64,000 nt of DNA from PALSA-1440 sp050011195 (lineage in GTDB: Bacteria > Verrucomicrobiota > Verrucomicrobiia > Limisphaerales > UBA8199), in assembly GCA_050011195.1 (NCBI GenBank), contig JBEKJO010000003.1, positions 1 through 64,000 of the forward strand. The letters are read 5' to 3'. The notes under the pieces were generated by a model that searched no databases, was not told the DNA's origin, and saw nothing but the letters and a program-made list of their open reading frames with translations. This document shows, piece after piece, positions 23,613-32,264 of this stretch (its first letter is position 1; each line of letters opens with the position of its first letter). The position numbers and the translations under genes are program-made.

Positions 23613-24902
23613 TCACGCGCCAGGCTTGAGGAACCACAGCCGCGCCCCGGGGTCGGTCTTGAGGAACTTGAGCAACTGTTCGGTTACTTTCCGGCAGCCC
23701 GCTTCGCTGGGATGCATGTGATCGTTGGAGCGCACGTCCTGTTCCGTCCAGACCAGTCCGTCTGTCTTGCGTGGCCGGTCGCCGCACGCCCACAAATACG
23801 GGCCCCAGACGGCCACCGGCGCCTTCACCTCGCCGCGCGCCGGGTTCCAATTCAGCCCCGGATCGCCGTTGATCTGCCGCTGCACGAGCCAACGAACGGC
23901 AAAGCCCGTTTCATACGCGTAAGGCTCCGGGCTGCCGGCCGTCGGCCTCGCCCAACCACCGTACGTGCGGCTGGAAAAGAACGCCACCCGCAGGTTGGGA
24001 AAGCGTTGCTTCGCAATGACCAGGATGTCCGCCAGGTCCGCTTCCAACGCCTTCGCGTGGGCCGGGAACTCGCCCAGCGCCGCCGCGCCGGCCTCAACGT
24101 GCTTCATCCACACCGCCTGGACCTGGGCCGGCGTAACGCCTGCCTCTTTGAGCCGGAGTTCAACGGTGGGCCAGGTGTCTTTTTCCTCCGGCACCCGGCG
24201 GCCACCCCGATGCGTCTTGGCCATGTGGACCACGTCCATCTCGTGGTCGAGCCGTTCCTGCTCTGCCTGGGGCAACCGGTCGCTGCCGTCGTAGGCCCAC
24301 ATCACCGCGGCGCGTCCACCGATAGCGCCGTCCACGAGCACGACGCTCGGTGCTTTTTGCGGGGCAGCCGAGCCGGTTCGCACGAAGTCTTCCGATTCCA
24401 GGTGTGTGTTGGAGAACCCCACGGTGAGCAGCACGATCTTCCCGTCCCGGGCCGGATGGCCCCCCGCACCCAACGGCTGGACCTGGGCGCACGCCTTCAA
24501 CCAGGCGGATCGGTGCGCCGCGGGCGGTTCATTCTTGCCGCCGCCATAAAGTCCGCCATCCTGGCCCTTGTAGGTGTTCGTCAAATCCGTCAACGGCACC
24601 AAGCGGCTCCAATCCGCCTGAACGGCGGGGGCATTGGTGCCAGTGGGCTGATTGGCGGCGCGTTTTTGCGCCGTGCGCCGCCGGATTTCCGCGCGCACGC
24701 GGTCCAAATAGGCGCTTTCCTCCGGTGTCAACGCTTCGCCCCGCTGCCACTTCTCCATCAGCGCCCGGCCCCGCACGGGGTCAATGCCCGCGTCATCGGC
24801 GGCCAACAGCGCGCCCCCCGCCAGCATGGTCAGCATGACGGCTGCAAGTCCCAGCCAGCCTGGCCCCGCAAGGCGCAGCCTCAAGCAAACATTCATCGTC
24901 AA
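23613..24902 (-). CDS. Secreted SGNH-like protein of unknown function
   Basis: 429 residues with an N-terminal membrane or signal segment (LGLAAVMLTMLAGGALLAAD). A charged helical stretch (RGRALMEKWQRGEALTPEE...RAEIRRRTAQKR) follows, then a globular domain. IVLLTVGFSNTHLESEDF and VVLVDGAIGGRAAVMWA resemble the early blocks of SGNH hydrolases, and SNDHMHPSEAGCRKVTEQLL looks like the Asp-x-x-His block near the C-terminus. A normal GDS Ser motif is not visible: GFSNTH occupies that place. I therefore call only the fold, tentatively. Divergent from the deacetylase-like gene at 25090. Confidence 0.75.
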   Translation of the reverse strand: MTMNVCLRLRLAGPGWLGLAAVMLTMLAGGALLAADDAGIDPVRGRALMEKWQRGEALTPEESAYLDRVRAEIRRRTAQKRAANQPTGTNAPAVQADWSRLVPLTDLTNTYKGQDGGLYGGGKNEPPAAHRSAWLKACAQVQPLGAGGHPARDGKIVLLTVGFSNTHLESEDFVRTGSAAPQKAPSVVLVDGAIGGRAAVMWAYDGSDRLPQAEQERLDHEMDVVHMAKTHRGGRRVPEEKDTWPTVELRLKEAGVTPAQVQAVWMKHVEAGAAALGEFPAHAKALEADLADILVIAKQRFPNLRVAFFSSRTYGGWARPTAGSPEPYAYETGFAVRWLVQRQINGDPGLNWNPARGEVKAPVAVWGPYLWACGDRPRKTDGLVWTEQDVRSNDHMHPSEAGCRKVTEQLLKFLKTDPGARLWFLKPGA

Positions 24903-25089
24903 GGGTTGACGTGCTTGCGAACCGCGAAGTTACAAGTCTTCCCCGAGTGGTGGTTCACGATGGATTCCCCTCCCCCGGCCAGCAAGTGACGATGAACGGC
25001 TGGTGGCCGGGGGCAGCCGGGAAGTCCGTCCCGCGTTACGAACCGATTTTGCTCGCCCCAACGAATGGAAGGGCGACAATCCGGGCGTT

Positions 25090-25920
25090 ATGAGCAAGCC
25101 TGGGCGATTAGTGGTGTGGGCGGTCGCGTCTCTCGGCTGGCTCGTTCCGCTCCGCGGCCCGGGGCAGCCGGCGGTGAACGGGAAGCCTGCGGGCCGGGGT
25201 TCGGAGCAGGTTGGCGTGGAGCTTCGAGAAGGCGGCATCATTCGCGGCCCGATGTCGGCCCAGCGATTGGCCATCGTTTTCACCGGGCACGGATTTGCCG
25301 AAGGCGGGGAGGTTATTCTCAACGAGTTGGCAAAACATAGCGGCAAGGGGTCGTTCTTTTTCACCGGTGATTTTCTGACCAACACCCACTTCCAGCCGCT
25401 GATTCAACGCATTGCCCGGGAAGGGCACTATCTTGGCCCCCACTCGGACAAACACGTGCTCTATTGCCCCTGGGAAGGGCCGCAGAAGACGCTGGTCACC
25501 CGCGCCGAGTTTCGGGCTGATCTCGAACGCAACCTGCGGAAGATCGAACGTCTCGGGATACCGCGCCGGCAGATTCGGTATTTCCTGCCGCCCTACGAGC
25601 ATTACAACCGGGAAATCGTGGACTGGGCCACAGAGCTGGGCCTGACTCTGGTCAATTTCACCCCCGGCACACGCTCGAACGCCGATTACACCGGCGAAGC
25701 CGAGAAGAACTTCGTCCCCTCACAGACCATCTTCGACAGCATCATCGGCAAAGAGCGGCAGGACCCGCACGGGCTTAATGGCTTTATCCTGCTGCTGCAC
25801 ATTGGTTCCGGGCCGGGCCGGGCGGACAAGTTCCCCGCGCGCTTCGGCGAGTTGCTCGATTACCTGTCGGGCAAGGGCTACCAATTCGTGCGCGTGGATG
25901 AGTTGTTGGAACCGAAGTGA
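25090..25920 (+). CDS. Polysaccharide deacetylase-like protein with altered first motif
   Basis: About 276 residues with a short hydrophobic N-terminus (LVVWAVASLGWLVPL), so probably exported. NodB/CE4 fold: motif 1 appears as RLAIVFTGHGFAEGG where catalytic members have TFDDG; motif 2 is GPHSDKHV, keeping the His-Ser-x-x-His metal pair; motif 3 region is IRYFLPPYEHYN; the late LLLHIGSGPGR corresponds to the LxxHIG block. Loss of the first Asp suggests changed metal chemistry or a non-catalytic role; related Bacteroidota/Verrucomicrobiota proteins also carry FTG-type motifs. The start at 25090 begins the hydrophobic segment; the frame is open to 25003. Confidence 0.82.
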   Translation: MSKPGRLVVWAVASLGWLVPLRGPGQPAVNGKPAGRGSEQVGVELREGGIIRGPMSAQRLAIVFTGHGFAEGGEVILNELAKHSGKGSFFFTGDFLTNTHFQPLIQRIAREGHYLGPHSDKHVLYCPWEGPQKTLVTRAEFRADLERNLRKIERLGIPRRQIRYFLPPYEHYNREIVDWATELGLTLVNFTPGTRSNADYTGEAEKNFVPSQTIFDSIIGKERQDPHGLNGFILLLHIGSGPGRADKFPARFGELLDYLSGKGYQFVRVDELLEPK

Positions 25921-25930
25921 CACGGTTCCT

Positions 25931-27952
25931 CTAAACCGACTGCTGGCTTTCCAGCGCTTCGACGAAAGGCGGGACGGGACAATCGAGCGCATCAGCGATG
26001 GCACGGAGCAGTTCGGCTTCGCGGTAGAGGACCTGGCCGTCGGCGGCGACGGTTTGGGCGCAGGCGAGCAGGACATTGCGTTTCGTGCTGGCGGAAGCCT
26101 GCGCGAGCCGGTCAAGGGCTGAGTCCACGCGTGCCAGGCTGCACGCTTCGCCGGAGAGTAGGTGGACCGCGCCTTCGGGAACGTCGAGAAACCCAGCCCC
26201 GCGCTGGAAGGCCGCCGCCACCGCCGGTTCCTCCTCCTGCCCGATGTGCGCCAGTGCCGAGAGCAGCAGCGAACATTCCGCCAGGAGCGATTTGAGGGAG
26301 GAATAACAGACGCCCGGGTTGGGGGTCGGCTCATAATAACACCGCAAATGGCGGAAGAGAATCTTCTGCAAGGTGTATTCGAAGAGGTCGATCGCCTGGT
26401 CATACTCGATGAGTTCCTGCACGAACTGAGCGAACTGGAGGTACTGGCCCTCTTCCAGGTGGCGCAAAGCCGGCAGCGTGAGGTCAATCAGGGGCAGCTT
26501 GACACGCGGGTCCAGGCTTTGCGCCTCGGGCAGGAGATCGGTTGTTTGCCCGAGCGTAGCGGCGTCCAGCTTCCGCCCGAGGAGTTCGAGCTGGCCGGCC
26601 CGCGTCGATTCATCGGAGCTGAGGAGCAGCGTGTAAATAATGGCCATCGCGCCGGTCGGCGAGCGGCAGGCTGCGGTTACCTTGTTGGGCAGGCCGAGCC
26701 GCACCGCAGCCGCCCGGCGAATATGCTCGACGGTGAGACTGCCGGTTCCCGAGACAAACGCGCCCGGATTCGCCTTTTCCGCCGCCATGACCAGCGCGAC
26801 CGCGTTGTCAAACCTCTGCTCTCGCTCGAACTGCGACGGCGGCAGCGACGCGACTTTGGGGAATTGACCGTCGAAGGCCGGATCAATTGCTAGAATGCGC
26901 TTCGCCAGAGGCGGGTGGGTGGAAAGGAACCCGAACCAGGGGGTAAAGGAAGAGTTGGCGAAGTAAAGATGGCTGGCGGTTTCGGCGTGGGGTGTGTCCA
27001 GGCGGCCCTGTTTGTAAAGGCCGCCGATCTGCTTGAGAGCACCGGCGATGCCGGCCGGGTAACGCGTGAACTGGACGGCGGCGGCGTCGGCCAGCCATTC
27101 GCGTTCGCGGCAGATCGCGCTCTTGATGAGCCGCACGAACGGCAGACCGATGGAGCCGATGGCCAGCAGGACATACCCGATGGGAATAAACGGCAGCCTC
27201 GTTACCGAAGCATCTTCATCGAGGATGGATTCGCCGGGTTCGGCGGGCCGGTTCGAGCCGCGCACGAGGACGCGGCCAACGATGACCGGCCACAGGACTC
27301 CGTGCGCAATCCCCATGAGGCGCATGTTCAGACGGGTATCGCCGTTCAAGATGTGGCTGAACTCATGGGCAATCACACCTTGCAGCTCGTCACGATTCAG
27401 CAACTTCAGGCAGCCCCGCGTGACCCCGATCGCCACGTCGCTTTGCGTGTGGCCGGCGGCGAAGGCGTTGATGCCGCGCTCGTTATCCAGAACGTAAACC
27501 TCTGGCACGGGCATGCCGGAGGCGACAGCCATCTCTTCGATGACGTTGCGCAGCTTCTGCTCGTCAGGCTCCGCGGGACTGGGCTCGACGCGCCGGCCAC
27601 CGAGCAACTCCGCTACCACGGGCCCGCCGGCAGCGAGCTGGCGAATCTTGAAGAGGCTGCCCAGGACGATGGTCAAGGTGGCGCCCGCAGCAAAACCGGC
27701 GAACAGGCGTGGGTCCCACGTCCATCTTAAATAATACCCCGGATGGAACACCGCTTCTCCCAGCAGCCAACAGAGCGAGACCAGGGGATGGTGGATTCTC
27801 GGCCCATGAGGCAGCGGTTTCAGGAACGGCAGGACGATGGAGGCGAAAATGATATAGGTCAGGACGACAATCATGACCACCGCCGCTGCGAAATAAACCA
27901 GCAGCAAGGTCGTCTGGCGACGCGCACGGTCCTGTTGCTCGAAGAAGTCCAT
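25931..27952 (-). CDS. Membrane M48-family zinc metallopeptidase
   Basis: 673 residues. Two N-terminal transmembrane segments (TLLLVYFAAAVVMIVVLTYI; LFAGFAAGATLTIVLGSLF) precede an M48 peptidase domain with the zinc motif HEFSH in LQGVIAHEFSHILNGD. VYVLDNERGINAFAAGH and the third-ligand block REREWLADAAAVQFTRYPAG fit the family. Two more membrane segments (VLWPVIVGRVLV; IPIGYVLLAIGSIGLPFV) flank the middle, HtpX-style. The remaining 330 or so residues are a soluble helical region with no assigned domain, giving about twice the length of HtpX. Likely role: inner-membrane protein quality control, by family analogy. Confidence 0.9.
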   Translation of the reverse strand: MDFFEQQDRARRQTTLLLVYFAAAVVMIVVLTYIIFASIVLPFLKPLPHGPRIHHPLVSLCWLLGEAVFHPGYYLRWTWDPRLFAGFAAGATLTIVLGSLFKIRQLAAGGPVVAELLGGRRVEPSPAEPDEQKLRNVIEEMAVASGMPVPEVYVLDNERGINAFAAGHTQSDVAIGVTRGCLKLLNRDELQGVIAHEFSHILNGDTRLNMRLMGIAHGVLWPVIVGRVLVRGSNRPAEPGESILDEDASVTRLPFIPIGYVLLAIGSIGLPFVRLIKSAICREREWLADAAAVQFTRYPAGIAGALKQIGGLYKQGRLDTPHAETASHLYFANSSFTPWFGFLSTHPPLAKRILAIDPAFDGQFPKVASLPPSQFEREQRFDNAVALVMAAEKANPGAFVSGTGSLTVEHIRRAAAVRLGLPNKVTAACRSPTGAMAIIYTLLLSSDESTRAGQLELLGRKLDAATLGQTTDLLPEAQSLDPRVKLPLIDLTLPALRHLEEGQYLQFAQFVQELIEYDQAIDLFEYTLQKILFRHLRCYYEPTPNPGVCYSSLKSLLAECSLLLSALAHIGQEEEPAVAAAFQRGAGFLDVPEGAVHLLSGEACSLARVDSALDRLAQASASTKRNVLLACAQTVAADGQVLYREAELLRAIADALDCPVPPFVEALESQQSV

Positions 27953-28052
27953 AAGTCGCTCAGTGCTCTATCAGAAAGGTCGAAGAGGGCAAACACATTC
28001 GGGTGTTTTTCCTTTGCGCTGGCGCTGCCAGGCCACTAACTTGTGCCGGTCT

Positions 28053-28126
28053 TGTCCGGTGGTGTAATGGTAGCACAAGAGTCTTTGGAGCTCTTTGTCA
28101 TGGTTCGAATCCATGCCGGACAGCCA
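28053..28126 (+). tRNA. tRNA-Gln (anticodon TTG)
   Basis: Acceptor arms TGTCCGG and CCGGACA pair fully. The anticodon stem AGAGT/GCTCT encloses loop CTTTGGA, giving anticodon TTG. The T-arm holds GGTTCGAATCC, and G73 plus an encoded CCA complete 74 nt. Confidence 0.95.
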
Positions 28127-28222
28127 GCTCGCGGGGGCATTCTACCGACTGGACAGCCGGGAATGGTTCTCACCGTCTGGCCGCGTGCCCGGTTGGGCCG
28201 TGATCGATTCTGATTTCGTTGT

Positions 28223-29023
28223 ATGGAAGAGCCTCTGCCGATCCGGGAAACCCCGCCGGACGCCCCGCAGCCGCCCGCGATGTCTCTCGCCGCCCGGCTG
28301 CTGAATGTCTTTGCGATCCCGGGCGAAGTGTTTGAGGGAGTCAGGGCCAGCCGCTTTTACGTTGGGAATTGGCTCCTCCCCGTCCTGTTGTCGGCGGTGG
28401 TCGGCGTGCTGACCATCATCGTCATTCTGTCGCAGCCGAGCGTTGCACGGCAGGTGCGCGAGTTGAGTGAGCAGCAGGCCAAGGCGCTGGAACAGCGGGT
28501 CAAAGCCGGTAAAGTGACCCGGGTCGAGGCGAACCATGTCCAGGCGGTAACCCGGAGGCTCACCGATCCCGCCACGCTCAAGACCATTGGCAGCATGGCC
28601 GCGGTCCTGTTCAGCGTCGTCCGCGTGTTCTGGTGGGCGTTTATTCTCTGGCTTGCGGGGCGAATGTTTTTGAAGGTTCAATTGGGTTATCTCAAAGCGC
28701 TGGAAGTGGCCGGTTTGGCGCTGATGATCAGCGTGCTGGGTGGTGTCGTGGCGCTGGCCCTGACCGTTAACCTGCCCCGGATATTTGCCACGCCCAGCCT
28801 GGCGCTGGTGGCTCCCGACTTCGAGGCAACCCGGAAGAGCCCTCTGATGCTGGGCGCTGCCAACGTCTTTTCCTTTTGGCTGGTCGGTGTGCTCTCCGTC
28901 GGTCTGGCCAAACTCGCCCGTGTGCCTTTCCTCCGTGCCGCGTGGTTTGTCTTTGCCTTCTGGGTGATCCAGCAATCCTTGCTCATCGTCGTAGCAGGAG
29001 CGCTGGGACAATTCGGGCTGTAG
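28223..29023 (+). CDS. YIP1-family membrane protein (first of a tandem pair)
   Basis: 266 residues. A short Pro-rich cytoplasmic N-terminus leads to SLAARLLNVFAIPGEVFEGV, the entry motif of YIP1-domain proteins. About five transmembrane segments follow (WLLPVLLSAVVGVLTIIVIL; VLFSVVRVFWWAFILWLAG; ALEVAGLALMISVLGGVVAL; VFSFWLVGVLSVGLAKLA; the C-terminal hydrophobic stretch). A charged coiled-coil-like loop (RQVRELSEQQAKALEQRVK) lies between segments 1 and 2. It shares architecture and the LLNVFA.PGEVF motif with the next gene. Bacterial members often sit beside ABC exporters, as here; their role is not established. Confidence 0.88.
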   Translation: MEEPLPIRETPPDAPQPPAMSLAARLLNVFAIPGEVFEGVRASRFYVGNWLLPVLLSAVVGVLTIIVILSQPSVARQVRELSEQQAKALEQRVKAGKVTRVEANHVQAVTRRLTDPATLKTIGSMAAVLFSVVRVFWWAFILWLAGRMFLKVQLGYLKALEVAGLALMISVLGGVVALALTVNLPRIFATPSLALVAPDFEATRKSPLMLGAANVFSFWLVGVLSVGLAKLARVPFLRAAWFVFAFWVIQQSLLIVVAGALGQFGL

Positions 29024-29164
29024 CCGGCGGGAAGCTCCCGGCCACACTTTGTCACCAACCGTTTCTAATCGCCAAAGCGCAACTCGAATGACTGGACAAC
29101 CGCCGACTGTGCCGGCATCCTCGGCATGTGGCCATTGAGCCGCATTCAAACTCGAACTTATCGT

Positions 29165-29965
29165 ATGGAACAAACGCCGTTGACTCAGCAATCGCAATCG
29201 GAAGCTCCGCCGCCGCCCACCATGTCGCTCGGGGGCCGGTTGCTGAATGTGTTCGCCACTCCGGGGGAGGTCTTCCAGGAAGTGAAGACCGCCAGCGTCT
29301 CGACCGCCAATTGGCTGGTGCCGGCGCTGATTCTCCTCGCGGTAAGCTGGGTGGCGGCCTGGCTGATTTTTTCGCAGGAGACGATTCGACACCAATTGAG
29401 CGAAATAACCGACCGGGCCATCCAGAAGCAGGTTGAGCGCGCCCACCTGAGCGAACAGCAGGCCGAACAGGCGCGCGCCATGGGAGAAAAATGGGCGGGG
29501 ATCAGCTCAAAGGTTGCCGCCGCCCTGGCCCCGGTGTTCGCCGGGTTCGTCACGCCCTTTATTTGGGGTCTGATCGTCTGGCTGGCAGGGGCCAAGGTGT
29601 TGAAAGGGAACTTTCCGTATATGAAGGCGGTGGAGGTCGTCGGCCTGGCCAATATGATCAGCGTATTGGACGTCATCGTGAAGACGTTGCTCATCGTAGG
29701 CTTGGGCAACCTCTACGCCGCCCCCGGCCTGGTGCTGTTGGTGAAAGATTTCGATCCGCAGAACCCGATTCATTCGCTGCTGGTGGTTGTGAATGTGATG
29801 ACGTTCTGGCTGCTGGCGGTCCGCGCCATCGGTCTGGCCCGGCTCGCTGGGGCGTCGTTCGCGAAAGCCGCCCTGTGGGTCTTTGGCATTTGGGCGGCGT
29901 ACACCGGCTTTTTCATCGGCCTGGGGGCCCTGGCGCAAGCCGCGTTTAAGCGGATAGGCGGATGA
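29165..29965 (+). CDS. YIP1-family membrane protein (second of a tandem pair)
   Basis: About 266 residues, a paralogue of the preceding gene: Pro-rich start, SLGGRLLNVFATPGEVFQEV, a first membrane segment (WLVPALILLAVSWVAAWLIF), a charged loop with LSEQQAEQARAM, then FIWGLIVWLAGAKVL, YMKAVEVVGLANMISVLDVI and FWLLAVRAIGLARLAGA. The ATG at 29165 is chosen because it matches the short N-terminus of the paralogue; an upstream start at 29126 is possible. The two genes form a tandem duplication of old date (conserved motifs, otherwise divergent) just upstream of the MacAB-like exporter operon. Confidence 0.88.
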   Translation: MEQTPLTQQSQSEAPPPPTMSLGGRLLNVFATPGEVFQEVKTASVSTANWLVPALILLAVSWVAAWLIFSQETIRHQLSEITDRAIQKQVERAHLSEQQAEQARAMGEKWAGISSKVAAALAPVFAGFVTPFIWGLIVWLAGAKVLKGNFPYMKAVEVVGLANMISVLDVIVKTLLIVGLGNLYAAPGLVLLVKDFDPQNPIHSLLVVVNVMTFWLLAVRAIGLARLAGASFAKAALWVFGIWAAYTGFFIGLGALAQAAFKRIGG

Positions 29966-30063
29966 GGCCGCCGCAGGACGGGCGCGCACCGACTCCCGAC
30001 TCCGGGAAGCAGCTTTCCCTGTGAAACAAAATCACTCCAGCCGTGTCTGAATAACTAACTGAA

Positions 30064-31488
30064 ATGGCAAAGTCTAAGAAGCGCAGAAAGGCCCTCGTCT
30101 TCTCCGTCATCGCGGTGGTATTGCTGGGGCTGACGGCGGTGGCGATTCTCAAGAAGCGGGAGATCGTCATCACCGTTCAGACGGAGAAGGTCACGCGGCG
30201 TAACCTTACCGAGATCGTGGTGGCCAACGGCAAAATCCAGCCTGTCCTGCAGGTCAAGATCAGCGCTGAGGTGAGCGGTGAGATCATTGATTTGCCGGTC
30301 AAGGAAGGGCAAGCGGTCAAGAAGGGCGATTTGCTGGTGAAGATCAAACCCGACTTCTACATCGCTGCCACCAACCAGGCCGATGCCAGCTACAAATCTG
30401 CCCTGGCGGGCAAGACGATGGCGGAGGCCACTTTGCGGAAGGCCGAAGCCGAGTTGAAACGCAACCAGGAGCTGTTCCGGCAGAAACTCGTGTCGGATTC
30501 CGCATTCGACGAGGTGCAGGCGGCGTTTGATGTCGCCAAAGCCCAACTCGACAGCGCGGCGCATCAAGTCGATGTGGCCAAAGCCGCCGTGGACAGCGCC
30601 GCCGATTCGCTGGACAAGACCACGATTCGGGCGCCGCTGGCCGGCACCATCAGCAAATTGAACTCGCGCCTCGGCGAGCGGCTGCTGGGCACGGTACAGA
30701 ATGTCGGGACCGAAATCATGACCATCGCGGACCTCAATGAGATGGAGACGCGAGTGGACATCGGCGAGAACGACGTGGTGCGCATCGCGCCGGGGCAAAA
30801 GGCGCGGCTGGAAGTGGATGCGTTCAAGAACCGCAAGTTCAACGGCACCGTCACCGAGATTGCCAACTCCGCCAAAGACACCGGCCAGAGCACGGGGTCC
30901 AGTCAGGAAGCGACCAAGTTCGAGGTGCGCATCCGCATCCAGGAAAAAGAAGCCTTCCGGCCCGGCATGTCGGTGACCGCCGAAATCGAAACCTGCTACC
31001 GCACCAATGCGCTCACCGTCCCTTTCGCCAGCGTCACGACCCGCCCGCCGAAAGAAAAGGAGAAAAAGGGCGAGGGAAAACTCGCCGGATTGGCTGACCC
31101 GCGGGGGACCAACTCACCAAAGGCCGGCACCAATGCGCTGATGGCGAAGTCCAGTCCGGCGGCGGCCAATACCAATGCCCCGGCAGTCGGCACGAATGCT
31201 CCCGTGGCCGACGGGACCAACGTCGCGAAGTCTGACAAGAAGTCCAAGGAAGCGGTCAAGCAAGTGGAGGTGGTGTTCGTGCTGGAAAACGACCACGCCA
31301 AAATGGCGCCGGTGAAGATCGGCATCAGCGACGACAATTATTGGGAAGTCACCGAGGGGCTCACCGAAGGGCAGGAAGTGGTTTCGGGCAGCTTCAAAGC
31401 CATCACCCGGGAGCTGGAAGATGGCAAGAAGATTCGCAAAGGCCCGGCGCCCGGCGACAAGGAGAAGACGGGCGAGAAGAAGGAATGA
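30064..31488 (+). CDS. MacA-like periplasmic adaptor (membrane fusion protein)
   Basis: 474 residues. An N-terminal membrane anchor (ALVFSVIAVVLLGLTAVAIL) is followed by a lipoyl-like half (GKIQPVLQVKISAEVSGEI), an alpha-helical hairpin (SYKSALAGKTMAEATLRKAE), the second lipoyl half (TTIRAPLAGTISKLNSRLG) and beta-barrel segments (GQKARLEVDAF). It should link the inner-membrane ABC transporter to an outer-membrane channel, not found here. Unusual: about residues 335-395 form a low-complexity insert with repeated TNxP/TNA motifs before the final membrane-proximal domain. Only 3 nt separate it from the ATPase gene, so it heads the exporter operon. Confidence 0.9.
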   Translation: MAKSKKRRKALVFSVIAVVLLGLTAVAILKKREIVITVQTEKVTRRNLTEIVVANGKIQPVLQVKISAEVSGEIIDLPVKEGQAVKKGDLLVKIKPDFYIAATNQADASYKSALAGKTMAEATLRKAEAELKRNQELFRQKLVSDSAFDEVQAAFDVAKAQLDSAAHQVDVAKAAVDSAADSLDKTTIRAPLAGTISKLNSRLGERLLGTVQNVGTEIMTIADLNEMETRVDIGENDVVRIAPGQKARLEVDAFKNRKFNGTVTEIANSAKDTGQSTGSSQEATKFEVRIRIQEKEAFRPGMSVTAEIETCYRTNALTVPFASVTTRPPKEKEKKGEGKLAGLADPRGTNSPKAGTNALMAKSSPAAANTNAPAVGTNAPVADGTNVAKSDKKSKEAVKQVEVVFVLENDHAKMAPVKIGISDDNYWEVTEGLTEGQEVVSGSFKAITRELEDGKKIRKGPAPGDKEKTGEKKE

Positions 31489-31491
31489 GTC

Positions 31492-32220
31492 ATGCCCTTG
31501 ATCCGGCTCCACCAGATCGCCCGCCGTTACCAAATGGGGGCGGAGACGATCCACGCGTTGCGGGAAGTGTCGCTGGAAATTCAGCGCGGCGAATACGTGG
31601 CCATTATGGGGCCCTCCGGTTCGGGCAAATCGACGCTGATGAACCTGATCGGCTGCCTGGACACGCCCACGGGGGGCGAGTACGAGTTGAACGGCGTTCA
31701 GGTGAGCCAGATGGATGACAACCAACTGGCGGAGATTCGGAACAGGGAAATCGGCTTCATCTTCCAGACCTTCAACTTGCTCCCTCGCTCCGACGCGCTG
31801 CGCAATGTCGAACTGCCCCTGATCTATTCCGGCATGCCCGCCGAAGAGCGGCGGCAGGTGGCGCTCGAAGCCTTGCGCAGCGTCGGGTTGGCCGACCGGG
31901 TTCATCACCGGCCCAACGAGCTGTCCGGCGGCCAGCGCCAGCGCGTCGCGGTGGCCCGCGCGCTGGTTAACCGGCCTTCCATTCTGCTGGCGGATGAGCC
32001 GACCGGCAATCTCGACAGCAAGACCGGCGCGGAAATCATGGCGTTGTTTGGGCAACTCTCAACGCAGGGCAATACCATCATCGTGGTGACGCATGAGGAA
32101 GACGTCGCCAAACACGCGCGGCGCATCCTTCGCATTCGGGACGGCCTGATCGCCAGCGACGAACCGCACGGCAAAGGACGGGAGATGACCGGAGGGGAGC
32201 GGGTTGTCGCCGGCGCGTAG
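31492..32220 (+). CDS. ABC transporter ATP-binding protein (MacB/LolD type)
   Basis: 242 residues, cytoplasmic ATPase of a type VII (MacB-like) mechanotransmission ABC system. Walker A GPSGSGKSTLMNLIG (about residue 39), Q-loop FIFQTFNLLPR, signature LSGGQRQRVAVARAL, Walker B ILLADEPTGNLD and switch His in VVTHEED. The length is that of a stand-alone ATPase; in E. coli MacB it is fused to the permease. It works with the two permeases that follow and the adaptor that precedes it. Confidence 0.95.
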   Translation: MPLIRLHQIARRYQMGAETIHALREVSLEIQRGEYVAIMGPSGSGKSTLMNLIGCLDTPTGGEYELNGVQVSQMDDNQLAEIRNREIGFIFQTFNLLPRSDALRNVELPLIYSGMPAEERRQVALEALRSVGLADRVHHRPNELSGGQRQRVAVARALVNRPSILLADEPTGNLDSKTGAEIMALFGQLSTQGNTIIVVTHEEDVAKHARRILRIRDGLIASDEPHGKGREMTGGERVVAGA

Positions 32221-32264
32221 GCAATGAAAGCGGAGCGGGAGTTGCTTCTCCTCACACCCTCCAC

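Noticed and set aside
23712..24989. A 425-codon open frame on the plus strand opposite the SGNH-like gene
   Set aside because: It is antisense to a gene with a signal peptide and recognisable blocks, is Arg/His/Pro-rich and has no recognisable motif. It is the typical shadow of a GC-rich gene.
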